Source of the DNA: an uncultured Campylobacter sp.
GTDB taxonomy: Bacteria > Campylobacterota > Campylobacteria > Campylobacterales > Campylobacteraceae
NCBI RefSeq assembly: GCF_938045465.1
Contig: NZ_CALIBF010000133.1
Coordinates: 1-15,386, forward strand
Direction: 5' to 3'
Length of the DNA stretch: 15,386 nucleotides
The first letter of the stretch is position 1. Every line of letters starts with the position of its first letter. This document shows positions 1-7,467 of the stretch, piece after piece. The notes below the pieces were generated by a model. That model searched no databases. It saw nothing but the letters and a program-made list of their open reading frames with translations, and was not told the DNA's origin. The position numbers and the translations under genes are program-made.

Positions 1-2
1 TA

Positions 3-104
3 AAGGGCGCCGAGCCGATAGTAAGCGGCACGATCGCCGCGGTGGTGCCGATACTAGTGCCGATAAGAAGCTTTGTAATTTGGCGATACGAAATTTCAGA
101 TTAA
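3..104 (+). CDS. C-terminal end of a membrane protein (cut by window edge)
   Basis: An open frame enters from the left edge and stops at TAA 102-104, giving 33 residues. The tail has a strongly hydrophobic stretch of about 20 residues (GTIAAVVPILVPI in its core) followed by an aromatic and basic end (WRYEISD), as expected for the last transmembrane helix of an integral membrane protein. The composition is more protein-like than that of the other two frames, which carry basic, low-complexity peptides. It converges with the nim-ftsZ operon, with an 11-bp-arm inverted repeat between them. The family cannot be told from so short a piece; a transporter is possible. Confidence 0.45.
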   Translation, partial: KGAEPIVSGTIAAVVPILVPIRSFVIWRYEISD

Positions 105-131
105 AATTTGCCTAGCATTCAAACTTGAAAT

Positions 132-169
132 TTTAAGAAATCAAGCAATTTAAATTTAGATTTCTTAAA
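132..169. terminator. Inverted repeat between convergent genes, weak terminator candidate
   Basis: Arms 132-142 and 159-169 are perfectly complementary over 11 bp around a 16-nt loop. The repeat lies between the end of the plus-strand membrane-protein gene and the end of the minus-strand nim gene. It is AT-rich and followed by only a short T run on either strand, so a weak bidirectional terminator is the likeliest role. Confidence 0.4.
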
Positions 170-176
170 TTTAATT

Positions 177-689
177 CTATAAAATTTTAGCCTTTGCGGT
201 TACGGATTTTATTTTGAGTTCGTAAATTTTCATGCGCTTTAATGATGCTCTGGAGGCAAATTCCACGCGCGACATGTAGTTTGGGGTGTATTTTTCGCAA
301 AGTATCCGCAGGGCGTAAATTTTACGCTCGTCATCTAACACTTCGTTTGCTTCGCAAATGGCGATCGCGCTGCGGTACTCCGTCGTATAAACTCTAGAGC
401 CTAAAGCGGCAGCGTCATTTGCGATAGATCGGTATTCTTCGTCGCTTGGGGTAGGAACGCGGTTATAGCTAACAAAAACCGCCGTTACCGCGCGTCCGTT
501 TTGAAAGAGTTTTGCCTTTGTGCCGGCAGGAGCGCCGTGGATATAAATAACGTCTGCATCGCGCACGGGCGAGATAGGCACGCTAAAAATTTCGCCGCTC
601 TCGTCTATGCAGCTAAGCGTAGCGTATTCGCTCTCGTCGATGATTTTTAACGCCTCATCTTCGCTTAGCTGCCTATCTCGTCTGCGCAT
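177..689 (-). CDS. NimA-like pyridoxamine 5'-phosphate oxidase family protein
   Basis: The 170-residue product is a flavin-binding split-barrel protein of the pyridoxamine 5'-phosphate oxidase superfamily, closest in pattern to the NimA/nitroimidazole-resistance group. Signs are the MRRRDRQL start, the segment EYATLSCIDESGEIFSVPISPV (about 21-42), the strand-turn region VIYIHGAPAGTKAKLF (about 47-62) that in this family contacts flavin phosphate, and the ending KIYELKIKSVTAKAK. Length fits the family. The ATG follows the ftsZ stop directly with no gap, so translation is probably coupled to ftsZ. Family members bind FMN or heme and act as cytoplasmic reductases; the substrate cannot be predicted. 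Its place at the end of a division operon looks incidental. Confidence 0.8.
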   Translation of the reverse strand: MRRRDRQLSEDEALKIIDESEYATLSCIDESGEIFSVPISPVRDADVIYIHGAPAGTKAKLFQNGRAVTAVFVSYNRVPTPSDEEYRSIANDAAALGSRVYTTEYRSAIAICEANEVLDDERKIYALRILCEKYTPNYMSRVEFASRASLKRMKIYELKIKSVTAKAKIL

Positions 690-1850
690 TTAGTCCATCT
701 GGTTGCGTAGGAATGCGGGCTCGTCGAGCTCGTCGTAGGTTTCGTCTCCGTTAAAATCGCCGCTACTTACCTTCTGTCTAGAAAAGATAGAATTTCGACC
801 CATGCTCTCTAAAAGCGCTTTCCTGCGATCCGCTACGTTATCGCTGGCGACCTGCTTTTTTTCCTCGATGCTCCTTTCAAAACCGGTGGCGATGAGAGTA
901 ACTTCGACGCGGTTATTTTCCATCTTAGGATCGGTAGTGGTACCCCAAGTAACATCGGCATCCTTATCCACGGTATCTTCGATGATATTCATAGCAGATT
1001 CGATCTCAAGCAAGGAGCAATCAGGCGACATCTTAAAATGCACTAGCACGCCCATAGCGCCGTGGATGGAGGTATTGTCCAAAAGTGGAGATTGGATCGC
1101 GCTTTTTAGCGCTTCCTCTGCCGCACCATCACCCTCGCTAACGCCGATACCCATAAGCGCCAAACCGCGGTGAGTCATTACCTTTTTGACATCGGCATAA
1201 TCTACGTTAATATCGCTATCGCCGGACTCCAAGATCACGGAGATCATGCCGTTTACGGCTTGGAATAGGACATTATCCACGATTTTAAAGGCATCTTTTA
1301 GGCCGGTTTTTTTATCGATGATCTTCAATAAATTTTGATTTGGGATAACGATTATGGAATCGCACTCTTTTTTAAGCTCTTCAAGACCCTCTTGTGCTAG
1401 TCGCATGCGCTTTTTACCCTCAAAACCGAAAGGGGTAGTAACGACGCCGATGGTTAGCGCTTTTTTCTCTTTCGCAGCTTTAGCGACGATAGGTGCAGCG
1501 CCCGTGCCGGTGCCGCCACCTAAGCCAGAGCCCACGAAAACGATATCGGAGTAGTCCAAACGGTCCTTAAGATCGTCGTAGTTCTCCTCCGCAGCCATTT
1601 TAGCAAGCGCTGGATCCATACCGCAGCCAAGGCCTTTGGTGGTGTTTTCGCCTAGTAAAATTCTAGTATTTGCGATCGACTTTTCTAACGCCTGCGCGTC
1701 GGTGTTAGCCACCATAAGCTCAACGTCGGTCTTGGTAAATCCTTCGCGGATCATGTGATTTATCATATTGCATCCGCCGCCGCCGACGCCGATCACCTTC
1801 ATCTTGGCACCGTAGATGCCCTTTCTTTCTTCCATGCTGTATCCTTTCAC
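690..1850 (-). CDS. ftsZ: Cell division protein FtsZ
   Basis: Tubulin-like GTPase that polymerises into the cytokinetic Z-ring. The 386-residue product has the nucleotide loop VIGVGGGG (19-26), the tubulin signature GGGTGTG (111-117), the T7 loop NVDYAD (215-220) whose acidic residues complete the GTPase site of the next subunit, and the conserved C-terminal peptide LDEPAFLRNQ near 375-384 that binds FtsA. Two starts are possible: GTG at 1850 with AAGGAG six bases upstream, and an in-frame ATG five codons later with AAAGGA six bases upstream. The glycine loop is followed by Cys27, where a Gly is common in this family. It lies 22 bp after ftsA in one operon, the pair that anchors the Z-ring to the membrane. 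Confidence 0.98.
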   Translation of the reverse strand: MKGYSMEERKGIYGAKMKVIGVGGGGCNMINHMIREGFTKTDVELMVANTDAQALEKSIANTRILLGENTTKGLGCGMDPALAKMAAEENYDDLKDRLDYSDIVFVGSGLGGGTGTGAAPIVAKAAKEKKALTIGVVTTPFGFEGKKRMRLAQEGLEELKKECDSIIVIPNQNLLKIIDKKTGLKDAFKIVDNVLFQAVNGMISVILESGDSDINVDYADVKKVMTHRGLALMGIGVSEGDGAAEEALKSAIQSPLLDNTSIHGAMGVLVHFKMSPDCSLLEIESAMNIIEDTVDKDADVTWGTTTDPKMENNRVEVTLIATGFERSIEEKKQVASDNVADRRKALLESMGRNSIFSRQKVSSGDFNGDETYDELDEPAFLRNQMD

Positions 1851-1872
1851 GAGTATCTCCTTAGCTTAAAAT

Positions 1873-3240
1873 TTAAAACCAATTTTTCATAGACGACCAA
1901 ATTTTATTGAAAAAATTCTGTCCGTCTTTTTTGGGAAGTTGGATATTTAGATCCTCCTTCTTAGCCGCACCGCTATCCGCTCTGACGCCCTCTTTTTCTA
2001 TCGCCTTGCTGACCTCTTTTTCATAATATTCGTTCACATTTCGTTTCGGAGCCTTGTTTATAACTTCGTCTTTGTAGCGGAGTTTGCCGTTAGAGTCCAT
2101 CTCGTAAGGGGTAAATTCGCCGAAGCCATACATGCAAAGTCCTAGTGCGCAAGAATTTGAAATATCATCAGCAATCTCGTGCAGACCGCCCACACTCTTT
2201 GCTCTTGCGACCCTAACGGAAGTGTTATCAAAAACTATCGCCGCTAAATCGCGCACGTCGTCTAGCTTCGCCATGCCGCCGGTGATCACAATACCTGCGC
2301 CTATGCGGTCTTTATAACCGCTTCTTTCGATCTTGTCGGCTATCATATCAAAAGTCTCTTTAACGCGAGCGAGGATGACTTGAGAGATGATCTCAAGGCT
2401 TATGATGTGGTTTTCCGACTCGCTGTCGCCTAAGACCGGTAGCTCGACCTCGCTATTTCCTTGATTGATCAAGTCGTTGTAAGTGATCTTTATATTTTCC
2501 GCATACGGAAGCGGCGTGTGTAGCGCTCGCGATAGATCGTTAGTAACGTTATTAGAGCCGAACATAACCACATCGTTATAGCGTAAGGAATTTCCCAGAT
2601 GGATGACCAAATCGCACGTAGCGCCGCCCATATCGATCAGTACGACACCTAGCTCTTTTTCGTCCTTGCTAAGCGTAGATATGGATGATGCGTAGCCTGA
2701 AAGAACGATGTTATCTACCTTCACGCCCGCCATCTCGACGGATTTTTTTAAATTTTTAATTGAGCTTTCTGGCGCGATGACGATATGCGTAGATACCTCT
2801 AGGCGCGTACCGCTCATACCGAGGGGATCCTCGATGTGTTCCTGCTCATCGACTCTAAAATCATACGGAAGCACATGTAAAATCACACTATCGCTAGGCA
2901 CATTTGCTTGCGCTTCGGCAACCTGCATGGCACGCTTTATTTCATCTAGTCCGATCTCATTTTCCATAGTTATGACGCCGCGAGATTTAACGCTTTTGGC
3001 ATATGAGCCGGAGATAGATATAATGGCTTTATCATAGCTTCTACCAGCGCCTTTTACCGCTGCTTTCACCGCCTGTTTTATTGAGCCCGCGGCTTGCTCT
3101 ATGTTTGTTATGACGCCCTTTTTGATACCTAAAGTATCGGCTCCGCCAACGCCTAAGACCGTAAAAATGCCATCATTTTTAGCGATTATCGCGCGAATTT
3201 TAGTTGAGCCTATATCTAGACCTAAAATATACTCACTCAC
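1873..3240 (-). CDS. ftsA: Cell division protein FtsA
   Basis: Actin-like ATPase that tethers FtsZ to the inner membrane and recruits later divisome proteins. In the 455 residues I see the phosphate-1 motif LGLDIGSTKIRAII (6-19), the inserted 1C/SHS2 region (about 84-160), the phosphate-2 motif VLIDMGGATCDL (200-211) and the adenosine motif IVITGGMAKL (317-326). A charged linker (about 390-440) leads to the terminal amphipathic helix FFNKIWSSMKNWF (443-455), the membrane-targeting sequence. The ATG overlaps the end of the ppiD-like gene by 8 bp, which implies coupled translation. Confidence 0.97.
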   Translation of the reverse strand: MSEYILGLDIGSTKIRAIIAKNDGIFTVLGVGGADTLGIKKGVITNIEQAAGSIKQAVKAAVKGAGRSYDKAIISISGSYAKSVKSRGVITMENEIGLDEIKRAMQVAEAQANVPSDSVILHVLPYDFRVDEQEHIEDPLGMSGTRLEVSTHIVIAPESSIKNLKKSVEMAGVKVDNIVLSGYASSISTLSKDEKELGVVLIDMGGATCDLVIHLGNSLRYNDVVMFGSNNVTNDLSRALHTPLPYAENIKITYNDLINQGNSEVELPVLGDSESENHIISLEIISQVILARVKETFDMIADKIERSGYKDRIGAGIVITGGMAKLDDVRDLAAIVFDNTSVRVARAKSVGGLHEIADDISNSCALGLCMYGFGEFTPYEMDSNGKLRYKDEVINKAPKRNVNEYYEKEVSKAIEKEGVRADSGAAKKEDLNIQLPKKDGQNFFNKIWSSMKNWF

Positions 3241-4690
3241 TGTCTTTACCTTTAAAATATCTTTCGGTTTTATAGCGCTTTTCTAGCATTTTGGTTAGAT
3301 CATCTTGTAGATTGGAATTTAATAACGCGGTTATCCTATCGGCTACGATCGCTTTTTCTTTATCTATCTCTTCGCTGCTGCCCAGGCTCTGCTGTGAAAT
3401 TTTATACACTACGGCTTTGTTATCAAACATCACTATCCCTTCTTTAGCCGGCTTATTAAACATATCGATAAGAAATTTATAAAATTCGTCATCGCTTAGC
3501 TTGGTATTATTTTTACTATTAAGAGATAGCGTGCCGAAATCTTCGCCTTTGAAATTTTTAAGTGCATCTTGAGCTCTTTTTTCAAGTAGCTCTTTACGTT
3601 TTTTTGTTTCAAATTCTTTAGAAGCCAAAGACTTAGCCTCTTCAAAGCTCATCTGCCTAGGCTGCTCTACACCGTTTAGTTTAGCAATCAAATATCCGCC
3701 TTTGTACTCGAAAGGCTTGATGACATCTCCTGGCTTTGCGACCTCAATCTCAGATACTGGAAAATTGCTAGCCGTAGCGACTATAGTTTCATTAGTATCG
3801 AGCTTGCCTTTTTTGATCTCCAGATAATCCTTTGTAGCGTCTTTTTTAACCTGATCCATTCGGTAATCTTTTAAGACGTTAGGTTTAGCCTCTGCAAAAT
3901 CCAATAGTTTATCATCCAGGCTTCTATACTCGCCTCTGTGTTCTTCATAAAATTTACTTAGTTCGGTCTCATTCACGTCGGCTTTACTAGGCGCCACAAA
4001 ATATGCTCCGAGAGTATATTTTTTCTCAGTCATAAAATGTGATTTCTCGCCTTCCCAAAATTTCTTTAGCTCGTCGTCGTTAAAAGTGACGTTAGCATCG
4101 GCGTAGATTATCTCTGCAGAAACCTTATCCTGCATCAGCTGCGATGCTGCAAATGCTTCTACGATCTTAGGGCTAGGCGTTATTTTTAGCGCTTTGCCGA
4201 GCTTTTCTAAAGTTAGGACCTTTTGTAGATTGCGCTCAAATTCCTTTTTAGTAAGTCCTGAATTCCTTACAACATTATCGTAAAGTTCCTTACTAAATGC
4301 GCCATTTTCTTGGAAATTCGGCGAGTTTAGCACAAATTCCGCCACATCTTTATCACTGGCCTGAACGCCTAAGTCTTTAGCAAAATTTAGAAAATACGCT
4401 TCGCCGATTAACTGATCTACTGCGATCTGATCTAGATGCATATTTTTGGCTTGTTCTTGAGTAAATTGCCCATCGCTCATAGCGTTTAATCTATTGTATA
4501 ACTCGGTTGATTTTATCTTATATTCTTGATTCGTTATTGAAATCTGCCCTACTCTAGCGATTGAGCCTGCGCGGTTAGCGTTCATATCATATGCGCCCCA
4601 GCCGACGAAGCCTGCGCCCACGAAGGCTATCGTGCTTATCCAGATCGTCGGTATAAGCGACTTCTTATGCTTTTGCATCCATTCTATCAT
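3233..4690 (-). CDS. PpiD/SurA-type periplasmic peptidyl-prolyl isomerase (foldase)
   Basis: A membrane-anchored periplasmic chaperone of the SurA/PpiD group, 485 residues. A short basic cytoplasmic head (MIEWMQKHKK) precedes one transmembrane helix (about 13-34). Next is the SurA-N chaperone region (about 45-185, with QISITNQEYKIK and the LDQIAVDQLIGEAYFLNFAKDLGV segment) and a region with a reduced parvulin-like fold, recognisable by VAKPGDVIKPFEYKGGYLIAKL (318-339). Parvulin conservation is weak, as in E. coli PpiD, so it may be a chaperone rather than an active isomerase. AAGGA lies five bases before the ATG. In C. jejuni a homologue likewise precedes ftsA and ftsZ (recalled, not checked). 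Confidence 0.88.
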   Translation of the reverse strand: MIEWMQKHKKSLIPTIWISTIAFVGAGFVGWGAYDMNANRAGSIARVGQISITNQEYKIKSTELYNRLNAMSDGQFTQEQAKNMHLDQIAVDQLIGEAYFLNFAKDLGVQASDKDVAEFVLNSPNFQENGAFSKELYDNVVRNSGLTKKEFERNLQKVLTLEKLGKALKITPSPKIVEAFAASQLMQDKVSAEIIYADANVTFNDDELKKFWEGEKSHFMTEKKYTLGAYFVAPSKADVNETELSKFYEEHRGEYRSLDDKLLDFAEAKPNVLKDYRMDQVKKDATKDYLEIKKGKLDTNETIVATASNFPVSEIEVAKPGDVIKPFEYKGGYLIAKLNGVEQPRQMSFEEAKSLASKEFETKKRKELLEKRAQDALKNFKGEDFGTLSLNSKNNTKLSDDEFYKFLIDMFNKPAKEGIVMFDNKAVVYKISQQSLGSSEEIDKEKAIVADRITALLNSNLQDDLTKMLEKRYKTERYFKGKDSE

Positions 4691-4732
4691 CTAAATCCTT
4701 AAATAGCTAACTAAAGAAATTTTTTGTTAGTA

Positions 4733-4789
4733 ATTATACAGATAAAACCTTATGTAAGGCTGAAAAATAGGCATTTTTGGCGAATTATA
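4733..4789 (-). promoter_or_regulatory. Two candidate promoters for the ppiD-ftsA-ftsZ-nim operon
   Basis: Two perfect TATAAT hexamers read on the minus strand, at 4733-4738 and 4784-4789, about 43 and 94 bases upstream of the ppiD ATG. Neither has a clear -35 box, as usual for Campylobacter sigma-70 promoters. Between them is a short dyad (CCTTA TG TAAGG, 4749-4760). The distal box is close to the end of the aldolase-like gene, so the operon could also receive readthrough. Confidence 0.55.
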
Positions 4790-4822
4790 ACGCGTTAGTA
4801 AACGATTTGGTATACATTAATC

Positions 4823-5383
4823 TTAGCTTAGCAAAAGCAGCTTTGAACTCATTTCTAAAATCGCTATTTTTTTCGCCATTTGCTGCGCGCTCCTTGCATG
4901 GGCAAAAACCCCATAGCCGCGAATCACCATTATATCGCTATTTTCATTTATCATATAGTTACAAATTTCATACGGCGCGCGCTCGTGCCAGTCGTCGTAG
5001 TTCTTAGGATCGTAAATTTCAATGCGCTTAAATTTGCTCACCCCAAAGTAATCTCGCGGCAAAATAAAATCATGCTCCAGCGTATATGCGACGAGATATG
5101 GTGGTGTCGCGTAGGTTACGAATTTCGCCTCTTTTATATTTTTGTAGATATTTATATGTATGTCGCTATCGATGCTAGCATCCTGCCAGCGGTAGTCTTT
5201 TTTTGAAAACAGAGTTATAAAATCATCCCTATCCAGGCTATCGAAAATCGCGTCTTTTTTGTTGATCAAAAATTGATTTTCTTTAATTTTTGCTGAAATC
5301 GAGCCGTGAAAGATCCCAAAAAGCCTATCTCTAAACATCGAAAGCGAAATTTTGCGCAAAATTTCATAATAATACTCGTCCAT
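4823..5383 (-). CDS. Class II aldolase/adducin-fold protein lacking the canonical zinc site
   Basis: The 186-residue product follows the class II aldolase/adducin pattern. FHGSISAKIKENQFLINKKDA (25-45) matches the GN-[IL]-S phosphate-binding segment, DIHINIYKNIKEAKFVTYATPPYLVAYTL (74-102) the central segment, and IRGYGVFAHARSAQQMAKKIAILE (154-177) the C-terminal helix region. In L-fuculose-phosphate aldolase zinc is held by two His in an HNH motif and a third in the NHG motif. Here these read YAT (91-93) and GYG (156-158), so the metal ligands appear absent. The length, slightly shorter than typical, suggests a trimmed fold. It probably has a non-aldolase role, like adducin, or a different chemistry. 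The ATG at 5383 has AAAGG upstream and a TATAAT at 5410-5415. Confidence 0.75.
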   Translation of the reverse strand: MDEYYYEILRKISLSMFRDRLFGIFHGSISAKIKENQFLINKKDAIFDSLDRDDFITLFSKKDYRWQDASIDSDIHINIYKNIKEAKFVTYATPPYLVAYTLEHDFILPRDYFGVSKFKRIEIYDPKNYDDWHERAPYEICNYMINENSDIMVIRGYGVFAHARSAQQMAKKIAILEMSSKLLLLS

Positions 5384-5408
5384 CTCTCGCCTTTGTAAAA
5401 AATTTCGC

Positions 5409-5415
5409 TATTATA
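5409..5415. promoter_or_regulatory. Overlapping divergent -10 boxes for rsmH and the aldolase-like gene
   Basis: The 64-bp gap between divergent starts holds one AT core that reads TATTAT (5409-5414) towards rsmH and TATAAT (5410-5415) towards the aldolase-like gene. The boxes overlap, so polymerase could fire in only one direction at a time. Leaders would be about 20-27 nt. AAAGGA stands nine bases before the rsmH GTG. Confidence 0.45.
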
Positions 5416-5447
5416 TAGGATTAGAAATTTCAAAAGGATAAATTTAA

Positions 5448-6383
5448 GTGCAAGCTCCACATATTCCGGTGCTTTTTTCGCAGACGATCGCAACATTTTC
5501 GCAGCTTGAAGACGGCTATGTTATCGACTGCACGCTAGGCTACGGAGGGCACAGCGAGGGTATTTTGAGCGCTAATCCACGCCTTAAACTCATCGCCTGC
5601 GATAGAGACGCCGAAGCGATAGATTTTTCGCGCGAGCGGCTTAGTAAATTTAAAGATCGCGTAGAGATTCATAAGGCTAAATTTAGCGAAATTTTAAAAA
5701 TTCTGCCCGAGCAAAAGCTCCGCGCAGTTCGCGGGATATTAGCCGACATCGGCGTTTCATCTCTTCAGCTGGATAAAAACTCGCGCGGCTTTTCCACCAA
5801 AAGCGACGCGCTGGATATGCGAATGGATGCAGGCGCAGCGCTAGATGCGGCGTATGTCGTAAACAGCTACTCGCAAGCGAATCTGGCGCGCATTTTCCAC
5901 GAATACGGTGAGCTAACAAACGCTAACGCAATCGCCGCTAAAATAGCTACTGCACGGACTAACGCACCGCTAACAAGCGCTAAAGCTTTGGCAAATTTGA
6001 TCGGAACAAAGCCTGTTAAAGGGCGCAGTATCAGCCTCGCCGCGCTAGCGTTTCAGGCGATCCGCATCGAGGTAAATAACGAGCTTGGCGAGCTAAAGCG
6101 CCTGCTTGATCTTATCGAGCAAAAATCGCGCGATTCAATTCTAACTAATGCAACTGTCGCTATAATTTCATTCCATTCGCTTGAAGATCGCATAGTAAAG
6201 GAGCAATTTAGAGCGTGGGAGCGCGATTGCGTCTGCCCTAGCGAGTTTATGCGCTGCGAATGTGGCGGCGGGCATTCATTAGGTAAAATCCTAACCAAAA
6301 GCCCTATAACGGCGGACGCGCAAGAGCTTGCGCAAAACTCGCGAGCAGCGAGCGCGAAGCTTAGAATTTTTCGGCTAAAATAA
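5448..6383 (+). CDS. rsmH: 16S rRNA (cytosine1402-N4)-methyltransferase RsmH
   Basis: SAM-dependent enzyme that methylates N4 of C1402 in the 16S rRNA decoding centre (formerly MraW). The 311-residue protein starts with GTG (MQAPHIPVLF, the usual family opening) and shows the SAM loop DCTLGYGGH (27-35), ACDRDAEAI (50-58), the GILADIGVSSLQLD motif (97-109), DALDMRMD (120-127), FHEYGE (150-155), EVNNEL (208-213), SFHSLEDR (241-248) and the closing KLRIFRLK. A CVCP...CEC cluster (261-272) could bind a metal; a Cys knuckle at this site occurs in many homologues. The gene is the usual first member of the dcw cluster. Confidence 0.97.
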   Translation: MQAPHIPVLFSQTIATFSQLEDGYVIDCTLGYGGHSEGILSANPRLKLIACDRDAEAIDFSRERLSKFKDRVEIHKAKFSEILKILPEQKLRAVRGILADIGVSSLQLDKNSRGFSTKSDALDMRMDAGAALDAAYVVNSYSQANLARIFHEYGELTNANAIAAKIATARTNAPLTSAKALANLIGTKPVKGRSISLAALAFQAIRIEVNNELGELKRLLDLIEQKSRDSILTNATVAIISFHSLEDRIVKEQFRAWERDCVCPSEFMRCECGGGHSLGKILTKSPITADAQELAQNSRAASAKLRIFRLK

Positions 6384-6561
6384 CCGCCTTTACTTGCTAT
6401 GAATTTTAAATTTTGACGAAATTTTGTAAAATTTACAGATTTGCAGGCATTAAATTTTAAAATTTTACGGAATTTTAAAATCCAACTTACAAAAATTCGC
6501 TTTAAAATTTATGATATTTTTCAGCGTTATTTTAAACGCACAATAGCTAAATCATAAAATT

Positions 6562-6593
6562 TAGCGAAAAATTTAACGTTGAATTTTACGCTA
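6562..6593. repeat. Imperfect 32-bp inverted repeat next to a promoter-like box
   Basis: Arms of 14 bases (TAGCGAAAAATTTA and TGAATTTTACGCTA) pair with two mismatches around a 4-base centre ACGT. The dyad lies directly upstream of a TATAAT hexamer (6603-6608), the arrangement expected of an operator or activator site. Confidence 0.4.
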
Positions 6594-6602
6594 TATTTAA
6601 TG

Positions 6603-6608
6603 TATAAT
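6603..6608 (+). promoter_or_regulatory. Candidate -10 box TATAAT
   Basis: A perfect TATAAT sits in TTTAATG-TATAAT-TTTATGAG context, the Campylobacter style with an AT-rich upstream element and no -35. No gene starts within several hundred bases, so it would give a long leader for the ftsL-like gene or a non-coding RNA. Such words arise by chance in AT-rich DNA. Confidence 0.3.
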
Positions 6609-7302
6609 TTTATGAGATTTAGTTACTGCATATTTTAAAAGCTAAGTGACAGCGCAATACAGAATAGAGTGAGAGTTAAAATTTGGCGCCTAAAGCAAGC
6701 GGCGTAATGTCAAATCTCGCCCTTTGCTTTAACTAAATTTTGTAAGCGAGCAGTAGTTTCATTGACCTTTTAGACGATAGAGCTTATCTTGCAAGCGATA
6801 TCTTTCGCTTAGCGTTTTAAGGCGCATCGAAGACGCAGTAAAAATTTTAAGCGGTTTTTCAGATTATTTGACAAAATTTTATAAGATAAGCCGAGTAAAG
6901 CGAACTTGATTTTTACCTGTCAAAATGAATTTCCCAAGCAGGCGGTGCAAATAGGCGAAGACATTAAAATTTCGCTTGCCAAGATAGAATTTTGCAGATA
7001 GATAGCGGGTGAGGTAAATGAAATTTCGCCGCAAATGCAAAAAATTTTAAACTAGACAGCGGGACTCAGCAGATAACTCTGCTGCCGATATAAATTTTGC
7101 AAGCCGGCAGCGTATAAAATGGGTAAAAGCAGCATAATCTTGCCCGCTACGACAGAATTGATCTTTACCTAAATTCCACGAGCCTGCCGGTGCAAAGAGT
7201 GAGCAAAATTAACAAAAATAGCCTGCTAAAGTAAAATTTTGCTTTTGCTGGCCGAGATATAATTTTGCGAGTTAAGATAAAATTCCATTTACCGAGGTAA
7301 AA

Positions 7303-7467
7303 TTGCAAAGAAAAATTTTGCTCGTGATTTTGGCTTTTAAATTTTACCTTAACGGCTATTTGCTGAGCGCAGGCGAGCTGCGAGTTTCGAACCGAATTCA
7401 TCTTGACGCAGGCGCCTTGGCGGCGAGTAAAGATAAGATCGTGGTTTTAAATTTATGGAGATTTTAG
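7303..7467 (+). CDS. Possible small secreted/membrane peptide (54 aa, TTG start)
   Basis: A TTG at 7303 preceded by GAGG five bases upstream opens a 54-codon frame that ends at TAG 7465-7467, directly abutting the ATG of the ftsL-like gene. The peptide begins with a basic QRK and a hydrophobic core (ILLVILAFKFYLNGYLLSAG), like a signal peptide or membrane helix, and ends KDKIVVLNLWRF. That ending resembles the strand before the active site of thioredoxin-like proteins, so this could be a truncated remnant, but the likeness is slight. Abutting the next start suggests translational coupling. No homologue is recognised. Confidence 0.35.
   Translation: MQRKILLVILAFKFYLNGYLLSAGELRVSNRIHLDAGALAASKDKIVVLNLWRF

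Larger units (their letters stand above)
6384..7302. other. Intergenic region of about 0.9 kb, no convincing gene
   Basis: Neither strand has a credible coding frame here. The first 240 bp are very AT-rich, with runs of AAATTTTAAAATTTT. From about 6940 onward there are scattered AAATTTTGC words separated by GC-rich segments, suggesting degenerate repeats or decayed sequence. Two sites stand out: the dyad 6562-6593 and the TATAAT at 6603-6608, listed separately. Confidence 0.6.

Noticed and set aside
7165..7401. Minus-strand 78-codon open frame in the gap before the ftsL-like gene
   Set aside because: Poorly protein-like; it lies antisense to a more plausible small frame and the AT-rich intergenic DNA.
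7381..7410. Possible tRNA T-loop (minus strand GGTTCGAAAC)
   Set aside because: The flanking stems do not pair and no acceptor or anticodon arms are found.
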